From Amaurobius ferox (taxonomy: Eukaryota; Arthropoda; Arachnida; Araneae; Amaurobiidae), in assembly GCA_951213105.1 (NCBI GenBank), contig OX578142.1, forward strand, positions 3,798,649 to 3,862,648: DNA of 64,000 nucleotides. Reading direction: 5' to 3'. The notes beneath the pieces were generated by a model that worked only from the letters and a program-made list of their open reading frames with translations, did not search any database and was not told the DNA's origin. Each line of letters begins with the position of its first letter. Position 1 is the stretch's first letter. Shown one piece after another: positions 42,844 to 55,356 of the stretch. A program made the position numbers and the translations under genes.

Positions 42844-43650
42844 ACTTTCCCTGCAATACATGGTAATGTATAGGGAAAGTATTGGAATCATACCGAAAAT
42901 CACAACTCGAGTTTTCGACGGATCTAAAAGTTTCGAGACCTCCAGATTACGAAAAAACCATTTTTAGCGTAACGTCTGTGTGTGTGTGTGTCTGTATGTC
43001 TGTGAAGATTTTGTATCCACTCTAACTAAAAAACTAAGTGACCGAATTTCATAAAATTTGGTAGGTAAGTCATTTGTGGGCGAATCTGGTGCTGATTAGT
43101 TTTGGGTACAATTCGTGACAAAAGAACGCGCCTTTTTTTGCGAAATGGCCCGCAGAAGCTTGTATCCACTCTAGCTGAAAAACTAATGGACCGAATTTCA
43201 CAAAATTCGATAAGTCTCTTGTGGGTCACCTTGATGCTGATTAGATCTTGGTACGATTTGGAAAAAAATAACCTGCCTTTTATTTGCAAAATAGCCATTA
43301 AAAATCGTCAAAATCTAAAATAAAAAACTATGCATGCTCAAATATATCCGTTAAATGCTTGTTTTATACGTAAATTTTAACAAAGAAAAGAATAAGACCA
43401 ATCCCGTTGCACTAGGACTAGTCGTTCTTGAGATATTTTAGTATTTTCGGTATTTTATCTACGCCACCTTTGAAAATAAGTTCAGTTAGCAAATGAGAAC
43501 GAAAATTGAATTTAAAGTGTAAATTCAGTGTAACTTCAACTAATTACGCTTGTTATTTGATGCAATTAAACTCAATTTAATGAATGAATTTAACTCAATT
43601 TAAGAACGTGGATATGTCTGCAGGGAAAGTCATGTGCTGCCCACCTCAGA
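42844..43650 (-). mobile_element. Repeat family A, copy A4, first of a tandem trio
   Basis: In reverse: ACTTTCCCTGCAATACATGG begins at 42844 and CTGCAGGGAAAGTCATGTGC, GCCCACCTCAGA closes it at 43650. The next copy starts six bases later. Confidence 0.7.
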
Positions 43651-43656
43651 TATTTT

Positions 43657-44411
43657 ACTTTCCCTACAATACATGGTAATGTAAGTATTGGAATCATGCC
43701 GAAAATATCAACTCGAGTTTTCGACGGATCTACACGTTTCGGGATCTCTAGAATACGAAAAAACTATTTTTAGCGTGACGCCTGTGTGTGTGTCTGTCTG
43801 TGAAATGTATGTATCCACTTTAACTCAAAAACTAATGGACCGAATTTCATAAAATTTGGTAGGTAAGTCTCTTGTGTGTGACCCTGTTGCTGATTAGTTT
43901 TTAGTAGGATTCGGGATAAAAGAACCCGCCTATTTTTGCGAAATGGCCCGCAAAAATTGTCTGTATCCACTCTAGCCGAAAAACTAATTGACCGAATTTA
44001 ACAAAATTCGGTAACTAAGTCGCTTGTGGGTCACCCTGGTGCTGATTATTAGATTTTGGTATAATTCGAAAAATAATAACCTGTCTCTTTTTGCAAAATG
44101 GCACGCAAAAATCTTTGAGATCTAAAATAAAAAACTACGTATGCTGAAATATATCCATTAAATGCTTGTTCCATACATAATTTTTAACGATGAAAAGAAT
44201 AAGAAACCTCCCCCCCCCCCCCCCCATTACACTACGATTAGTCGTTCTCGAGATATTTTAGTTTTTTCGTATTTTCTCTGCGCCACCTTTGAAAATAAGT
44301 CCAGTTACCAAACGAGAAAGAAAATTGAATTAAAAGTGAATTAAATTTAATTAAAATAAATAGAACGTAGATATAAGTCTGCAGGGAAAGTCATGTGCTG
44401 CTCACATCAGA
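43657..44411 (-). mobile_element. Repeat family A, copy A5, second of the trio
   Basis: Same layout as A4, about 755 bp. The hairpin arm is shortened (GTAATGTAAGTATTGG). It contains a 16-C run at 44210-44225. Confidence 0.7.
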
Positions 44412-44416
44412 TTTTT

Positions 44417-45139
44417 ACTTTCCCTGCAATACATGGTAATATATAGGGAAATTATTGGAATCATGCCGAAAATCGCAACTCGAGTTTTCGACGGCTCTAC
44501 AAGTTTCGGGACCTCTAGAATACGATAAAAGCAAAGATAAATTTTTAGCGTGACGTCTGTGTGTGTGTCTGTCTGTACAGATTTTGTATTCACTCTAGTT
44601 GACCGAATTTCATAAAATTTGGTAGGTAAGTCACTGGTGGGCGAATCTGGTGGTGATTAGTTTTGGGTACGATTAGCGATAAAAGAACCCGCCTTTTTTG
44701 CGAAATGGCCCGCAAAAATTGCCTGTATCCACTCCAGCTGAAAAACAAATGAGACCGAATTTCACAAAATTCGGTAGATAAGTCGCTTGTGAGTCACCCT
44801 GGTGCTGATTAGATTTTGGTATGATTTGGAAAAAAGTAACCTGCCTTTTTTTTGCGAAATGGTCAGCTAAAATCTTCAAAATCTAAAATAAAAACTACGT
44901 ATGCTTGTTTTATACGTAATTTTTAACGAAGAAATGAATAAGACCAACCCCATTACACTATAGGACTAGCCGTTCTCGAGATATGTTAGGTTTTTTGTAT
45001 TTTCTCTGAGCCACCTATGAAAATAAGTCCACTTACCAAATGAGAACGAAAATTGAATTAAAAGCGAATTAAATGTAATTAAAATAAAGAGAATGTGGAT
45101 TTAAATCTGCAGGGAAAGTCATGTGATGCCTATATCAGA
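44417..45139 (-). mobile_element. Repeat family A, copy A6, third of the trio
   Basis: Same layout, about 723 bp, separated from A5 by a five-T spacer. It ends CAGGGAAAGTCATGTGATGC and CAGA near 45139. Confidence 0.7.
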
Positions 45140-45336
45140 TTTTTTGTGTTTATTTGGTAATTGGACATTTTTTTCGAAATCGGCCTACCCTAACAAAAAT
45201 GCAAGAAATCTCAAATATCTTGAGAACGGTTAGTCCTAAAGTATAATGAAGTGTGTTATATTCTTTTCCTCGTCAAAAATTGTGTATAAAACAAGAATTT
45301 AATCGATACATTTGAGCATACAGCAAACATTACTTA
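45140..45336 (+). mobile_element. Repeat family A, copy A7, left part (split by the PIF/Harbinger-like unit)
   Basis: TTTATTTGGTAATTGGACAT, ATCTTGAGAACGGTTAGTCC and ATACATTTGAGCATA match the first third of A3. The copy resumes at 52317 with TAGATTTTAGCTGG and CGAATCGTACC, in the same orientation. Confidence 0.7.
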
Positions 45337-45510
45337 GGGCCGATCCCACCAACAACCGTTAAAATATAGCAAAGGTTTAACGGTTGATTAGCACTGTTTT
45401 GCGTCCCACCAACACTTTCACGGCGTTAAAGAGCTCACTAAAGTGCTGTTAATTTAAGTGGCCGATTTTGGCCACTTAAATATTTAACAGTTGATTAAGA
45501 GTCGAACAAG

Positions 45511-45708
45511 ATGGCGGCAATTTCTGTATCGTTCGATATTTCCAGATGAAATTTTATTTAAGATGGAATTCTTTTATATTTCTTTTCTGAAAGAAGAGTG
45601 TTTGAAAGTTTTTACAACATATTGGAAAATAAAGCCGATTTCGCTTATTTATCGGAAATCAGTGAAAGTTTGAAAGGCACTTGGGAGTATTTACAATACA
45701 CTACTCAG
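45511..45708 (+). other. Candidate first exon inside the PIF/Harbinger-like unit
   Basis: AACAAGATGGCGGC gives an ATG in strong context at 45511, but that frame stops at 45547. The same frame reopens after a TAA at 45559 and reads FESFYNILENKADFAYLSEI and SESLKGTWEYLQYTTQ up to CTCAG, followed by GTATGT (45709), a good donor. No family recognised. It could be transposon-encoded or captured host sequence. Confidence 0.3.
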
Positions 45709-45789
45709 GTATGTAATGCATATATTTCGTTTATATTATGCTACAAGTTTCTTAACTTCTTAAACCATAATGTACGCTTTTGAATTATG

Positions 45790-48700
45790 CTAAAATTACA
45801 GAATTTCAAGTCTTGAAAGAATATTAAACTTGTACTGCAATATTTCGGCCGATCTGTTTATTATATCAGATAGGCTGTTTTATTGTTGAACCAGTTATAG
45901 AAATTGTCCTATATGGTCTGATTTAAAAATTTCATATGTTGTCCGTAATTATTTTTTGTTTAGAATAACATTTTTACATTCATTTGCATATAATCTCAGA
46001 AATTATATTTTCAAAACTTCAATTTACTTGAAGTTATGCAGGCTGTACTGTTTATTTTCAAAGCCAAACTGAAAAATAAGCATTGTCTGTAACAAACATA
46101 ATTTATGTATGGGTATAAATGAATTTATCAATAGTTAGTTATTAGATTTAAATGTATAAGTATTCAGCATGGTGTGAATGGTAATCCCCATTGTATTTCC
46201 CAAAGATAAAAATTGCATTTCCATTAAATGTCTGATGTTTCTTTTTAATATTTCCTGTCTAAATTGGAATGCTTCCATGGACTTGCTTCTATGTTTAGTT
46301 GGTACCTTATAGAAAGGACCTTTTTCAAATTTCAATATAGCATTCTAAAGTATCTTGCCATTGTATGCTGTGATAATTTCTCCTGAATTAACTTTTATTG
46401 AGTTCTCTCTCTTTCATACGTATATTTATTTACCTTGCATTTTATATTGTGTTCTAGTTTAAATATATTGATTGTGCGGAAAGTCATATTCTTTACTTAA
46501 TTTCTATGTTATATAGGAAATAAAGTGAAATGTGTCTTCACAAATTAATAACTAATATCAAAAATAAGTGATCAAAATTCGCTTTCAAATTTCAACACAC
46601 TACAATTGTTTTAAAAATAACTTTATTTACCTATATAAGTCGATAAATGACGTTATCTTATCAGTAGCGAATACTGTCGTTGAATTTGGTATGGCACTAC
46701 TATACCAAAGGTATCGACAAAAACCCTTCTCTAGGTTAAAATATATAACACAATAGCAATAACATTATTATCATTGTCATTATATCCCTTGAGTATTGTG
46801 GTGCAATACTGCAATTGGGAACACAGGGATTGGAATGTAATATGCACTTTCGAATGACCTGCTTTCTAGACTAGAATTCACCACTGTACCGTATGTTAAA
46901 TATTTTTGTTGGATTTTGATCAACTTTGCTCCCTAGACAATTTGTAAAATTGTTGCATATATACCTTCAGCTCGGTTTTTATGTCATAAAATAAATGAAT
47001 TTTTTTTTTGCTGTCAAGTTTGGTAAGTGTTATACATTAAAATGCTTTAATAGATATATAACAAATGTGAAGTGATTTTTGAAGTACTTTGTTTTCTGTT
47101 ATATACACCAGATATTTGCCCCAATATTTTATCTTTTAATTGATGTACAACGGTATTGATGTAGCAATAGCTTGATTTATTTACACCATGTACTTCAATA
47201 GTTTAAACAACGAACAATGATTGTTCGCCTAAACACAATATTATAAAACAACATAAAAATTTGATTTTGTTTATAGCAGTACTTGCGCAAAGATGATTTA
47301 TAACTGGTAATAAATAGTTCATAATATTGGTTAAATGAAACTCTTCTTTTCGTTTTACAAATTTGCATTCTACTGACTTCCCCCTGGATGTCAAGCTCAT
47401 GTTTTAATACAGTAAAATCTGATTAATTTAAATAATTATTATAATATATTTGAATTTTTATATATTTTTTATATATTTGAATTTTTATATAATTTATTAT
47501 AATATATTTGGTATAATTATATTTGAATGTTACCACAATTCAAACTTTTTCATGGCAGCAAAAGGATAGTTTATTTTACTGGTAAGGTAACACAAGTTTT
47601 GGGGATCTTGTTTATAACCACTGCCGTTTGAAAATTCACTTCAGTGACAATACAATTATAACCAGATTGACCAAAAACTTTCCCCGGTTACCTTCATTAT
47701 GTGGTCATAACTTGTAGGCATAACTTGCCGGATAGTCTACAAATCACATATGATTTTATCCTTAACGTAAAAGCTTCTTTACAATTACAGCATATAACAA
47801 ATAGTATCAGTATCAACCGGTTTCGGAAACAAGAAACATCAAATTTTTCAGGGTAAAAAGATATAGCAATTACACCAAGGGCAAGAAGGTTTTTATGTCT
47901 GTCTCTTTGCTTTTCTCGACATGGATGCTTTGTTTTTTTTTATTTTAAAGAAGGAGCTTTTTCCAAACTGGTTGATACCATTACAAATTTTTTACATATT
48001 GTAATTTTAGTGACAGTTTTACTTTACAGTTTTACTATAGCATATTGTTTTAATTTAAATAATTTCTTAATTTATATACATTTCTATTAGTTTTATCATC
48101 ACCAAAAATGGATGTTTATTTAAAATTACATTGAACTCACAATTTTTAAATAATTTTTTCATATTTTGTTATTTGGAAACATTTTAAAATGCGATATATA
48201 AGAATTTAGTTCATAGTATTTTATCGTGAAGTTTTCTTATACATTAGTTCGCTTCAAATGAAGTTTGATTACACAATGTACAGGGTACAAAATTTTCATT
48301 TGTAAATGAGAAGTAGACGTTTTCATCTGAATAGCAAAAAAATCTACATATGGGTTTATTTCTTCAATGTATAAGAAATAGAAAACGTTATGCAATGTTA
48401 TTTATATGGTACTGATAAGTAAAAGAATTTTTTGGCGAGTAAATTCTGAGCTAAAATTTCTAATCCTGCTATGTATAGAATTTTCAGAAATTTTTCTATG
48501 ATGAATATAAATGTTTGTCATAGAAATGCTGCAATATCAGCCTTTTGAAATGCAGATTGTGATTGGGAAGTTACATATTACGTAAAAGGTTAGGATATAA
48601 TTGTAACCTGTAAATTATTGATTTTGAGTCTAGTCGTATAGCAAGATTTAACTGTAAACAGAATTATTTATACAGAGTGGATACTGTATATATATACATT

Positions 48701-50500
48701 TCAATGTACTGTTGCTCATTTTATACAAAACAGTTCATACTAAGTTTCAATTAATGTGAAAAAACGTTGAAATTTTATAAATAGATCTCCATCAAACTTG
48801 AAATATTATGCTGGACCCCTGTTTGATGTATGAGAAGTTCAATGTAAAAAACCCTTAATTTTATTTCAGTTCGTTAATTAAAATGTAAAAAAGTTTGTTT
48901 ATTCGTAAATCGGTTTTCTTCCCACAAGTTAAGACAAAACACAAAGATATTAAAATCACCGCCTCCGTCATGTATCGCTGAACTGATTGATATCGTTGAA
49001 ATTTTTTTTTATGCTGTATTTTTAATGAGATTTTACTTTAAAGCTATTTTTGTAGTATTCTGATGTAATTTAAATATTTTTCCTTATTTATATACATTTG
49101 TGAGTTTTATTGGCTTCAAATAAGGATATTTATTTGAAATTACATGTAATTTGCAGTTTTCAAATAATTTTATATTTATATTTTGCTATTTGTAACCATT
49201 TTAAAATGCTTTATCCATGAATTCAATTTGAAGTAATTTTTGGTTAAGTTTTCTTATAAATTTAGATAACCGAAGTTTTCTTATATAAGAGCTCACTTAA
49301 AATGGAGCCTAATCACAAAATGTATATAGAATATTCATAAAGACTTTGAATTTAGTACATTATAAACAAGTGCTCATTATAACCCTAGTTCAGTATAACC
49401 AATTTACACTGTATCATAATTTCAAGGCATTTTCGGAAACATTTCTAAAGTATAGTGATAAATACTTCACAAACTTTTGCTTTATTTTATACTAATGAAA
49501 CCACAGGTATTCTGCTTAATAAGTAATTTAAAAAATCAGTTTATTTATTATGAATGTCCTGTATAATCATTACAATGGAATCGAATTTATTACAGTTCAT
49601 TTCTGAAAATTGTAAGGTGCAAAACCCTTCTTCTTTGAATAAAATCTGGTACAGATGTCGTATTATCCCATTTTCATTTTTGCCGATTATTTGGTGGGAT
49701 TCTGGCAATCCCTACTTTGATTTAGAGAACATTCCATTCTGACAACTATTTCCGCATCGTGCAACATAATAATTAGTGATTGCAATACCGGACCAAAAAT
49801 ACAATACCGGTATTCGGTATTTTTTTAAACGTTATACCGGAATGCCGGTATTAGGAATTTTTCAAAAAAAGTACAAAAACACAGTTGTTTTTTTGCTATA
49901 TTTATTAGTTTTAAACAAACATAAACTATAAAAATATAGCATAAACTATAAAAATATAAACAATTTTGTTATGTACAAATATAAAATAAAGGAACAAATG
50001 TTATAATCAAATATTATTTATATTGAGCAGTAAAATAATAATTTATAACATTAGTAACAGAGATGCAATTCAATTTTGCAGTTAATTTTATATTTTGTAT
50101 ACATAGTGAGAAATGAATTCAAAATATCACTTTAATGGGTTTACATTGTATTTAAAAAATTAAGTTGTTGACATTTGCTTTCTTTTGTATATTTGTCATT
50201 TTAATGTTTTTAAAATTTTCATATTACATCCACTGTATGTACCTAATTGTACTTTATGTGCCACGGAATACCTGTTGCTACGTGCAATCTCCGACTGCCA
50301 GTAGAACTGCTTTCTGTGATGTTTTTTTAGTGGGCAAGTGAAACTCGCATAGCAGGCATAGGTTCATGTTCAAATTGCTACAAATCAACTGTTGCACAAA
50401 CGAATGTTACAACATTGCGGCTTTCGACAGAGAATGACTATAATTGTATTAAATCAATATTAATATATAAATATATAAATTATAATAATCAATATTTTTA
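45790..50500. other. Interior of the PIF/Harbinger-like unit, no recognisable gene
   Basis: AT-rich. An internal diverged duplication covers about 48000-48310 and 49010-49340 (CTTAATTTATATACATTT, CATTTTAAAATGC, AAGTTTTCTTATA blocks). A 66-codon minus-strand frame at 46135-46335 and a plus-strand frame at 46568-46756 are open but unfamiliar. Confidence 0.4.
49774..49870. repeat. CCGGTATT-rich patch, possible hAT-like terminus
   Basis: ATTAGTGATTGCAATACCGG is followed by several CCGGTATT/AATACCGG words in both orientations. Such patches are common at ends of small hAT-like elements in arthropods. No matching opposite end was identified. Confidence 0.4.
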
Positions 50501-50510
50501 TGCATTTCAG

Positions 50511-50562
50511 TTATGGCAGACATGCTGTCCGACAGACTTAGTGGCATTTCTATGTCACCAAG
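50511..50562 (+). other. Candidate 52-bp exon inside the PIF/Harbinger-like unit
   Basis: A strong acceptor (TTTTTATGCATTTCAG) and a donor (AAG followed by GTAAAA) bound 52 GC-richer bases. One frame starts at its own ATG (50513) and reads MADMLSDRLSGISMSPR. The frame that joins in phase with the candidate exon ending at 45708 reads LWQTCCPTDLVAFLCHQ. Neither is recognised. Confidence 0.35.
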
Positions 50563-52316
50563 GTAAAAATCGCAGAAAAAAGGATAATATGATACCTGTT
50601 CTTAAAATCCAATTGAAATCAATTTAATAAAACATTTTAAATCTATTTGAGCATCAAACGCCTGCTCCCAATCCCTCTCTCTTTTTTTTTAAAACCCTGT
50701 ACGTTAAGTCAAACTGAAAACTTGTGTGTACATAAAACATTTCAAATCAAAACTTTAGATGGTATATCACATTAATTCATATTTTTCAAATTTTGGTATA
50801 CAAATTCAAATTTCATATTTTGGTATACTATAATTTTTATGGTACAAGACAGAGAAATCACTAAACGTGCCGATACGAAAAAAAAAGTTCACTTCAGAAG
50901 TGCATAAAAAGCAAAATATTTCAAAAACTACATCAAAATTAAAAGAAGGGGAAAAATTCACCCATGTAGGTACTTGCCTGCAAACATTTGTGGTCTTGCT
51001 ATAGTTAATCTATCCAGGACGTGAACTCGCAGCTCAAATATTTTGCCTTTGACTTCGATATTAAATATTTCTTAAACTACAATATATATCAAAAAATAAT
51101 TTATTTCAGCATATTTCCCAAAGCTTTTTCAACAAGTGTACCAAATTTCATATTTTTATATGCAATAGTTTTTGCAGTACGAAGCAAAGAATCTCGAGAA
51201 ATGAGAAATTTGTCAAACAATGGTGGCGTCAGCTACTTTTTTTTAATATAGAGAGATTTTTAGGCAATATATTAAGAAAACATCCAACGTTTAACAATTA
51301 AAAAACTATTGGTATAAAAAATATGAAACTAATTGCTATTTATATCAGTATTGGAGTCAGATATTAGAAAATAGGAGGAGTCTGTGTCAGACAGTAGAAA
51401 AAAAAAGAAGAGTTGAAGTCCACGGTTCGAGTTACTGACTTCACAACCCTGCTAGTATGTATTTTGCTCATCCAAATTAACTGACGCACTACCTGGCTCT
51501 TGGATAGGGCTTATTTAATTCATACCTATCCTATTGTAGGGTTATATATGAAACAAAAGCATAATATACTTTTAAGTTCGTTATTAGAAATATATTTTTC
51601 TTTCAATTTTGTGCATTACTTTTTTATGGATTTGCATCATGATCTAATAGTACCATTGTGTCACATAGCAGAGCATACTAATCACTGGTTCCCAACCCAA
51701 GTTATGAAATTACATTTATGGTTGTTTCCATTCCACACACAAGCATTTCTCTACATTTTTGGCAGTACCATTCATACAAATCTACCACATTGAAATAGTA
51801 TTTATAGTGCGAATTAAAGAAACTATATATACTGATCGTAATACAATTAAAAAGAGATTTTTTTTAATCGGGTAACTTCTTAAATTAGAAATATATGCAT
51901 TAATTTCAAATACGTATTTCCTTAAAAAGGAAAGAATTCCCGCTAAATTATAACAAAATCTTTTCTCATAATGTATATATATTTGTGTAAACGTGAATGA
52001 TATTTATATTATTCCTGTAGAACAAATTTGATATAACACGAAAATAAATAAATTGCTCCCTTACGAGAAGTAAGAACGTAAACATGCAGAAGTTGAAGTT
52101 GTATTTTCCAGATAGAAATAACGGACCAATCAGAGAGCTCGTATCATCTAGAAATCGGTTTAATCATTGATTAACTAATCGGAACATTTTTAACAGTCGA
52201 ATAGCTTGGTGGGACGCGATGGTTTTTAAGCATCCTTTATTGGGCCGTTAAATTTAGTGACTGATTAGTTAATCAGACATTAGCACTATTTTAACAGACG
52301 TTGGTGGGATCGGCCC

Positions 52317-52482
52317 TTAGTCTTTTTTTTTAGATTTTAGCTGGTCATTTCGTAAAAAAAAGGCAGGTTGTTCTTTTCCGAATCGTACCAAGATCTAATC
52401 AGCACCAGAGTATCCCACATGTGATTTACATACCAAATTTTGTGAAATTTGGTCAATTTGTATTTAAGCTAGAGTCACGACA
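52317..52482 (+). mobile_element. Repeat family A, copy A7, right part
   Basis: Continues from 45336 after the TTA duplication. It stops at AAGCTAGAGT and lacks the terminal hairpin. Confidence 0.7.
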
Positions 52483-52493
52483 TGGAAACTAAA

Positions 52494-52533
52494 GTAGATG
52501 CATAACTAGAACAACTTCTAGTTAAGCATCTAC
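52494..52533. repeat. 18-bp hairpin
   Basis: GTAGATGCATAACTAGAA (52494-52511) and TTCTAGTTAAGCATCTAC (52516-52533) pair with one mismatch over a 4-base loop. Confidence 0.9.
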
Positions 52534-52624
52534 ATAAACCAGCAAATATCTAAAAAAAAGCAAATATCAAGTCTATAAAAATAAAAAAATTTAAATTACC
52601 AGCAAATATCAAATCTATTGACCC

Positions 52625-52960
52625 TGCACATGATAGATTTTATAACCACTATATTTTGAAAACTAAGAACCCGATCCAAAAATCTTGTATACGGCTTTTG
52701 AATAGCTAAGAATTATTTTCTTACTGTTCATAAATAGTTCTTTAGTATTCGAGATATAAGCATTACAAACTTGAAAAATGGAAATTTTTCTATATTCTTC
52801 AACTTGATGAATGCTAAAAAACTAGAAAAGCTTTGTAAAAACAAATTATTGATCTAGAAATTCGACTTCTTACTACAAATTTTTGTAGCTTATAATTTAT
52901 ATTTGTCTTTTATAATTTAGAAGACATTTTGGGTGGAAGTTCGCTAAGTGAAGCGCAAAG
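52625..52960 (-). repeat. Repeat family D copy
   Basis: Reverse orientation of the 14735 copy: ATAACCACTATATTTTGAAA, GATCCAAAAATCTTG, CGAGATATAAGCATTACAAA. A 29-A run follows at 52985-53013. Confidence 0.55.
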
Positions 52961-52979
52961 TCGCTCAGACAAAAACTGA

Positions 52980-53013
<34 letters not shown>

Positions 53014-53016
<3 letters not shown>

Positions 53017-54249
53017 CAAATTATTAAAATATTTAAATTATTTGTGTATATTCCTATATGTTATCCTATTTTTTCTAAGAAAAGCAAATATTGTTTGCAT
53101 TTTTCGTAATTCTCCGATTTCAGCCAAAGATACCCCAAATATAGATGTTATTCGCATCAAAATGATAAATGTATATATTAGACAAAAAAAAAAAAATTAC
53201 GCTTACATAAACACGTAAATGTAATTTCATTCATGTTACTTTCTACTTTCTGATGGGACAAGCGAGAGAGACCTCAGCCAAGCTTTGACTTCTATTTCTA
53301 AACGAAACGTGTACATGTGGAAGTACTATACTATCCTCTCCTCTCCCCCCACCAAAAGAAAAATAAAAAAATCATTCCCCATCTCCCGTATTCTTCCCAA
53401 GAATTGAAGGTCACGGTGTTGTCTGACGGGAGGGTTTCTTCAGCAGCTAACACTTTCTTGTTTATGGCTGGGTTTTTTTTTGTTGTTGCTGCTGTTCTCT
53501 ATGTCCCATGAGGCCAGGGTTTGACAATTATCACTTTGAATGAGTATACATCTTGTCTATATATTCAAGTTTATGCTATACTTACTTAAAACAATAATTA
53601 CAATTACGTTCTACTGCAATTTTTTTCTAATGACAAAATGGAGCATTGTACCCCGGAAGATAACCGCATATCTGCAACCAGCGAGAAAAAATTTTATGTG
53701 CCACTTTTTTGTAAACCTTTATAGAGACAGACAAATTCAGTTTTACCATGCAGTCAGCTTAAAATTTCTTCAAAAGAGATTAAACTTACTTTGCAACAAT
53801 GAAGTTTCTACTTGCAGTATCCGCCTACAACAGCACTGTCCCATGAAATAAATTGCTGTTTGTGTATTGTGTAAAGACAAAATACAAAACTATTACAAAT
53901 GGTGTCTTACAAATACCATTGTAATACACTATTTGTAATAGTGTCTCACGAGGGATTACAAATATAGCGTTTTCTCTCGTAAATGGAACTAGCTAGATCC
54001 ACGAGAATGATATGAGTCAATTCGTCACGTAATATTTCATAAGGAAAGTCAACCTATTTAATGATACTTATTATTATTTCAATTTTATGTAAATATTTAT
54101 ATAAATGTGTAATATCGCGAAAACGATTCGTACCAGAGTTATAAAATGAATGCCATGCATTTTCTAATAATAAATGACATAAAAATAATTATTTATTTAA
54201 TATTATTAAATATCCTGTCGTTGCGTCATTCTCCGTTTGTAATAACCGT
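53014..54249. other. Mixed sequence without a firm gene
   Basis: 53240-53530 is less AT-rich and has C and T runs. The open frame at 53317 ends in a hydrophobic stretch but has no family signal. On the minus strand, an ATG near 53846 reads MGQCCCRRILQVETSLLQ before a GTAAGT; this is noted in the findings as a weak candidate. Confidence 0.35.
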
Positions 54250-54567
54250 ACCAAATTTCATTTAAATAGCTTGTTTCCACTCGTTTGTAAAATATCGCTC
54301 ATACATGAAAGGATTACACATCACTTCAAAAACGACCTCAGGAATATTTAAAACATGTAAATCAATCGAAAACTCGAATTCGAAACCATCACAATATTTC
54401 CTCTATGAATTAATTATATTATAGTATACACTATATATACTATAGTATATACTTCATTTTTTGACGTAATTTGCATTCAAACCTATGCAGTATATACATA
54501 GATCGATGCGTAATAATTCATAATAGCATTCAGCTGAAAACACTAAACAGCAATTCGCAAAAAAAAA

Positions 54568-55356
54568 TTTGATGTGGGCAGCACATGACTTTCTCTGCAG
54601 ACTCAAATTCACGTTCTCTTTATTTCTTCAATAATTCATTAAATTGAGTTTAATTGCATCAAATAACAAGCGTAATGAATTAAACTTACACTGAATTTAC
54701 ACTTTAAATTCAAATTTCGTTCTCATTTGGTAACTTGACTTAGGGGTACAGAAAATGCGAAAAATCTAAAATATCTCGAGAACGGCTATTCTTAGTGCAA
54801 CGGAGTTGATCTTATTCTTTTCATCGCTAAATATTACGTATAAAACAAGCATTTAATTGTTATATTTGAGCATATACAGTATTTTATTTCAGATTTTGAC
54901 GATTTTTGTAGGCCATTTTGTAAAAACAGTAAAGTTATTTTTTTCCGAATCGTACCAAAATCTAATCAGCACCAGGGTAACCCACAAGTGACTTATCTAC
55001 CAAATTTTGTGAAATTTGTTTTTCAGCTAGAGTGGATACAGGGAATTTTTGCGGCCCATTTCGCAAAAAAAGGAGAGTTATTTTATCCCGAATCGTACCC
55101 AAAACTATTCAGCATCATGGTCATACACAAATAACTTACCTACCAAATTTTGTGAAATTCAGTTCATTAGTTTTTTAGTTAGAGTGGATACATGCATTGC
55201 ACAGACACATAGACTGACAGACACACACACGCTAAAAATAGTTTTTTCGTTTCTAGAGGTCCCAAAACATGTAGATCTGTCGAAAACTCGAGTTGCGATT
55301 TTTGGCATGATTCCAATATACTTTCGCTATACATTACCATGTATTGCAGGGAAAGT
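54568..55356 (+). mobile_element. Repeat family A, copy A8
   Basis: Starts TTTGATGTGGGCAGCACATG and ends CTATACATTACCATGTATTG CAGGGAAAGT. Full length with two or three internal units. It is followed by 12 A. Confidence 0.7.

Larger units (their letters stand above)
45337..52316. mobile_element. PIF/Harbinger-like TIR unit of 6,980 bp
   Basis: The ends are inverted: GGGCCGATCCCACCAAC on the left and its exact complement on the right, with imperfect extension (GTTAAAAT shared). A second GCGTCCCACCAA block lies about 70-115 bp inside each end. TTA flanks both sides (45334-45336 and 52317-52319), and the host copy A7 reads through when the unit is removed. These ends and a 3-bp TWA duplication fit PIF/Harbinger. 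I see no DDE transposase or Myb protein, so it is non-autonomous, disguised by introns, or carries captured sequence. Confidence 0.75.

Noticed and set aside
42844..45139. CRISPR-like or simple satellite array
   Set aside because: Units are 0.7-0.8 kb with defined ends, and the same units occur singly elsewhere. They are mobile-element copies.
46135..46335. Minus-strand frame FEKGPFYKVPTKHRSKSMEA as a transposase fragment
   Set aside because: No PIF/Harbinger or other transposase motif could be matched. It has no splice or start context that stands out.
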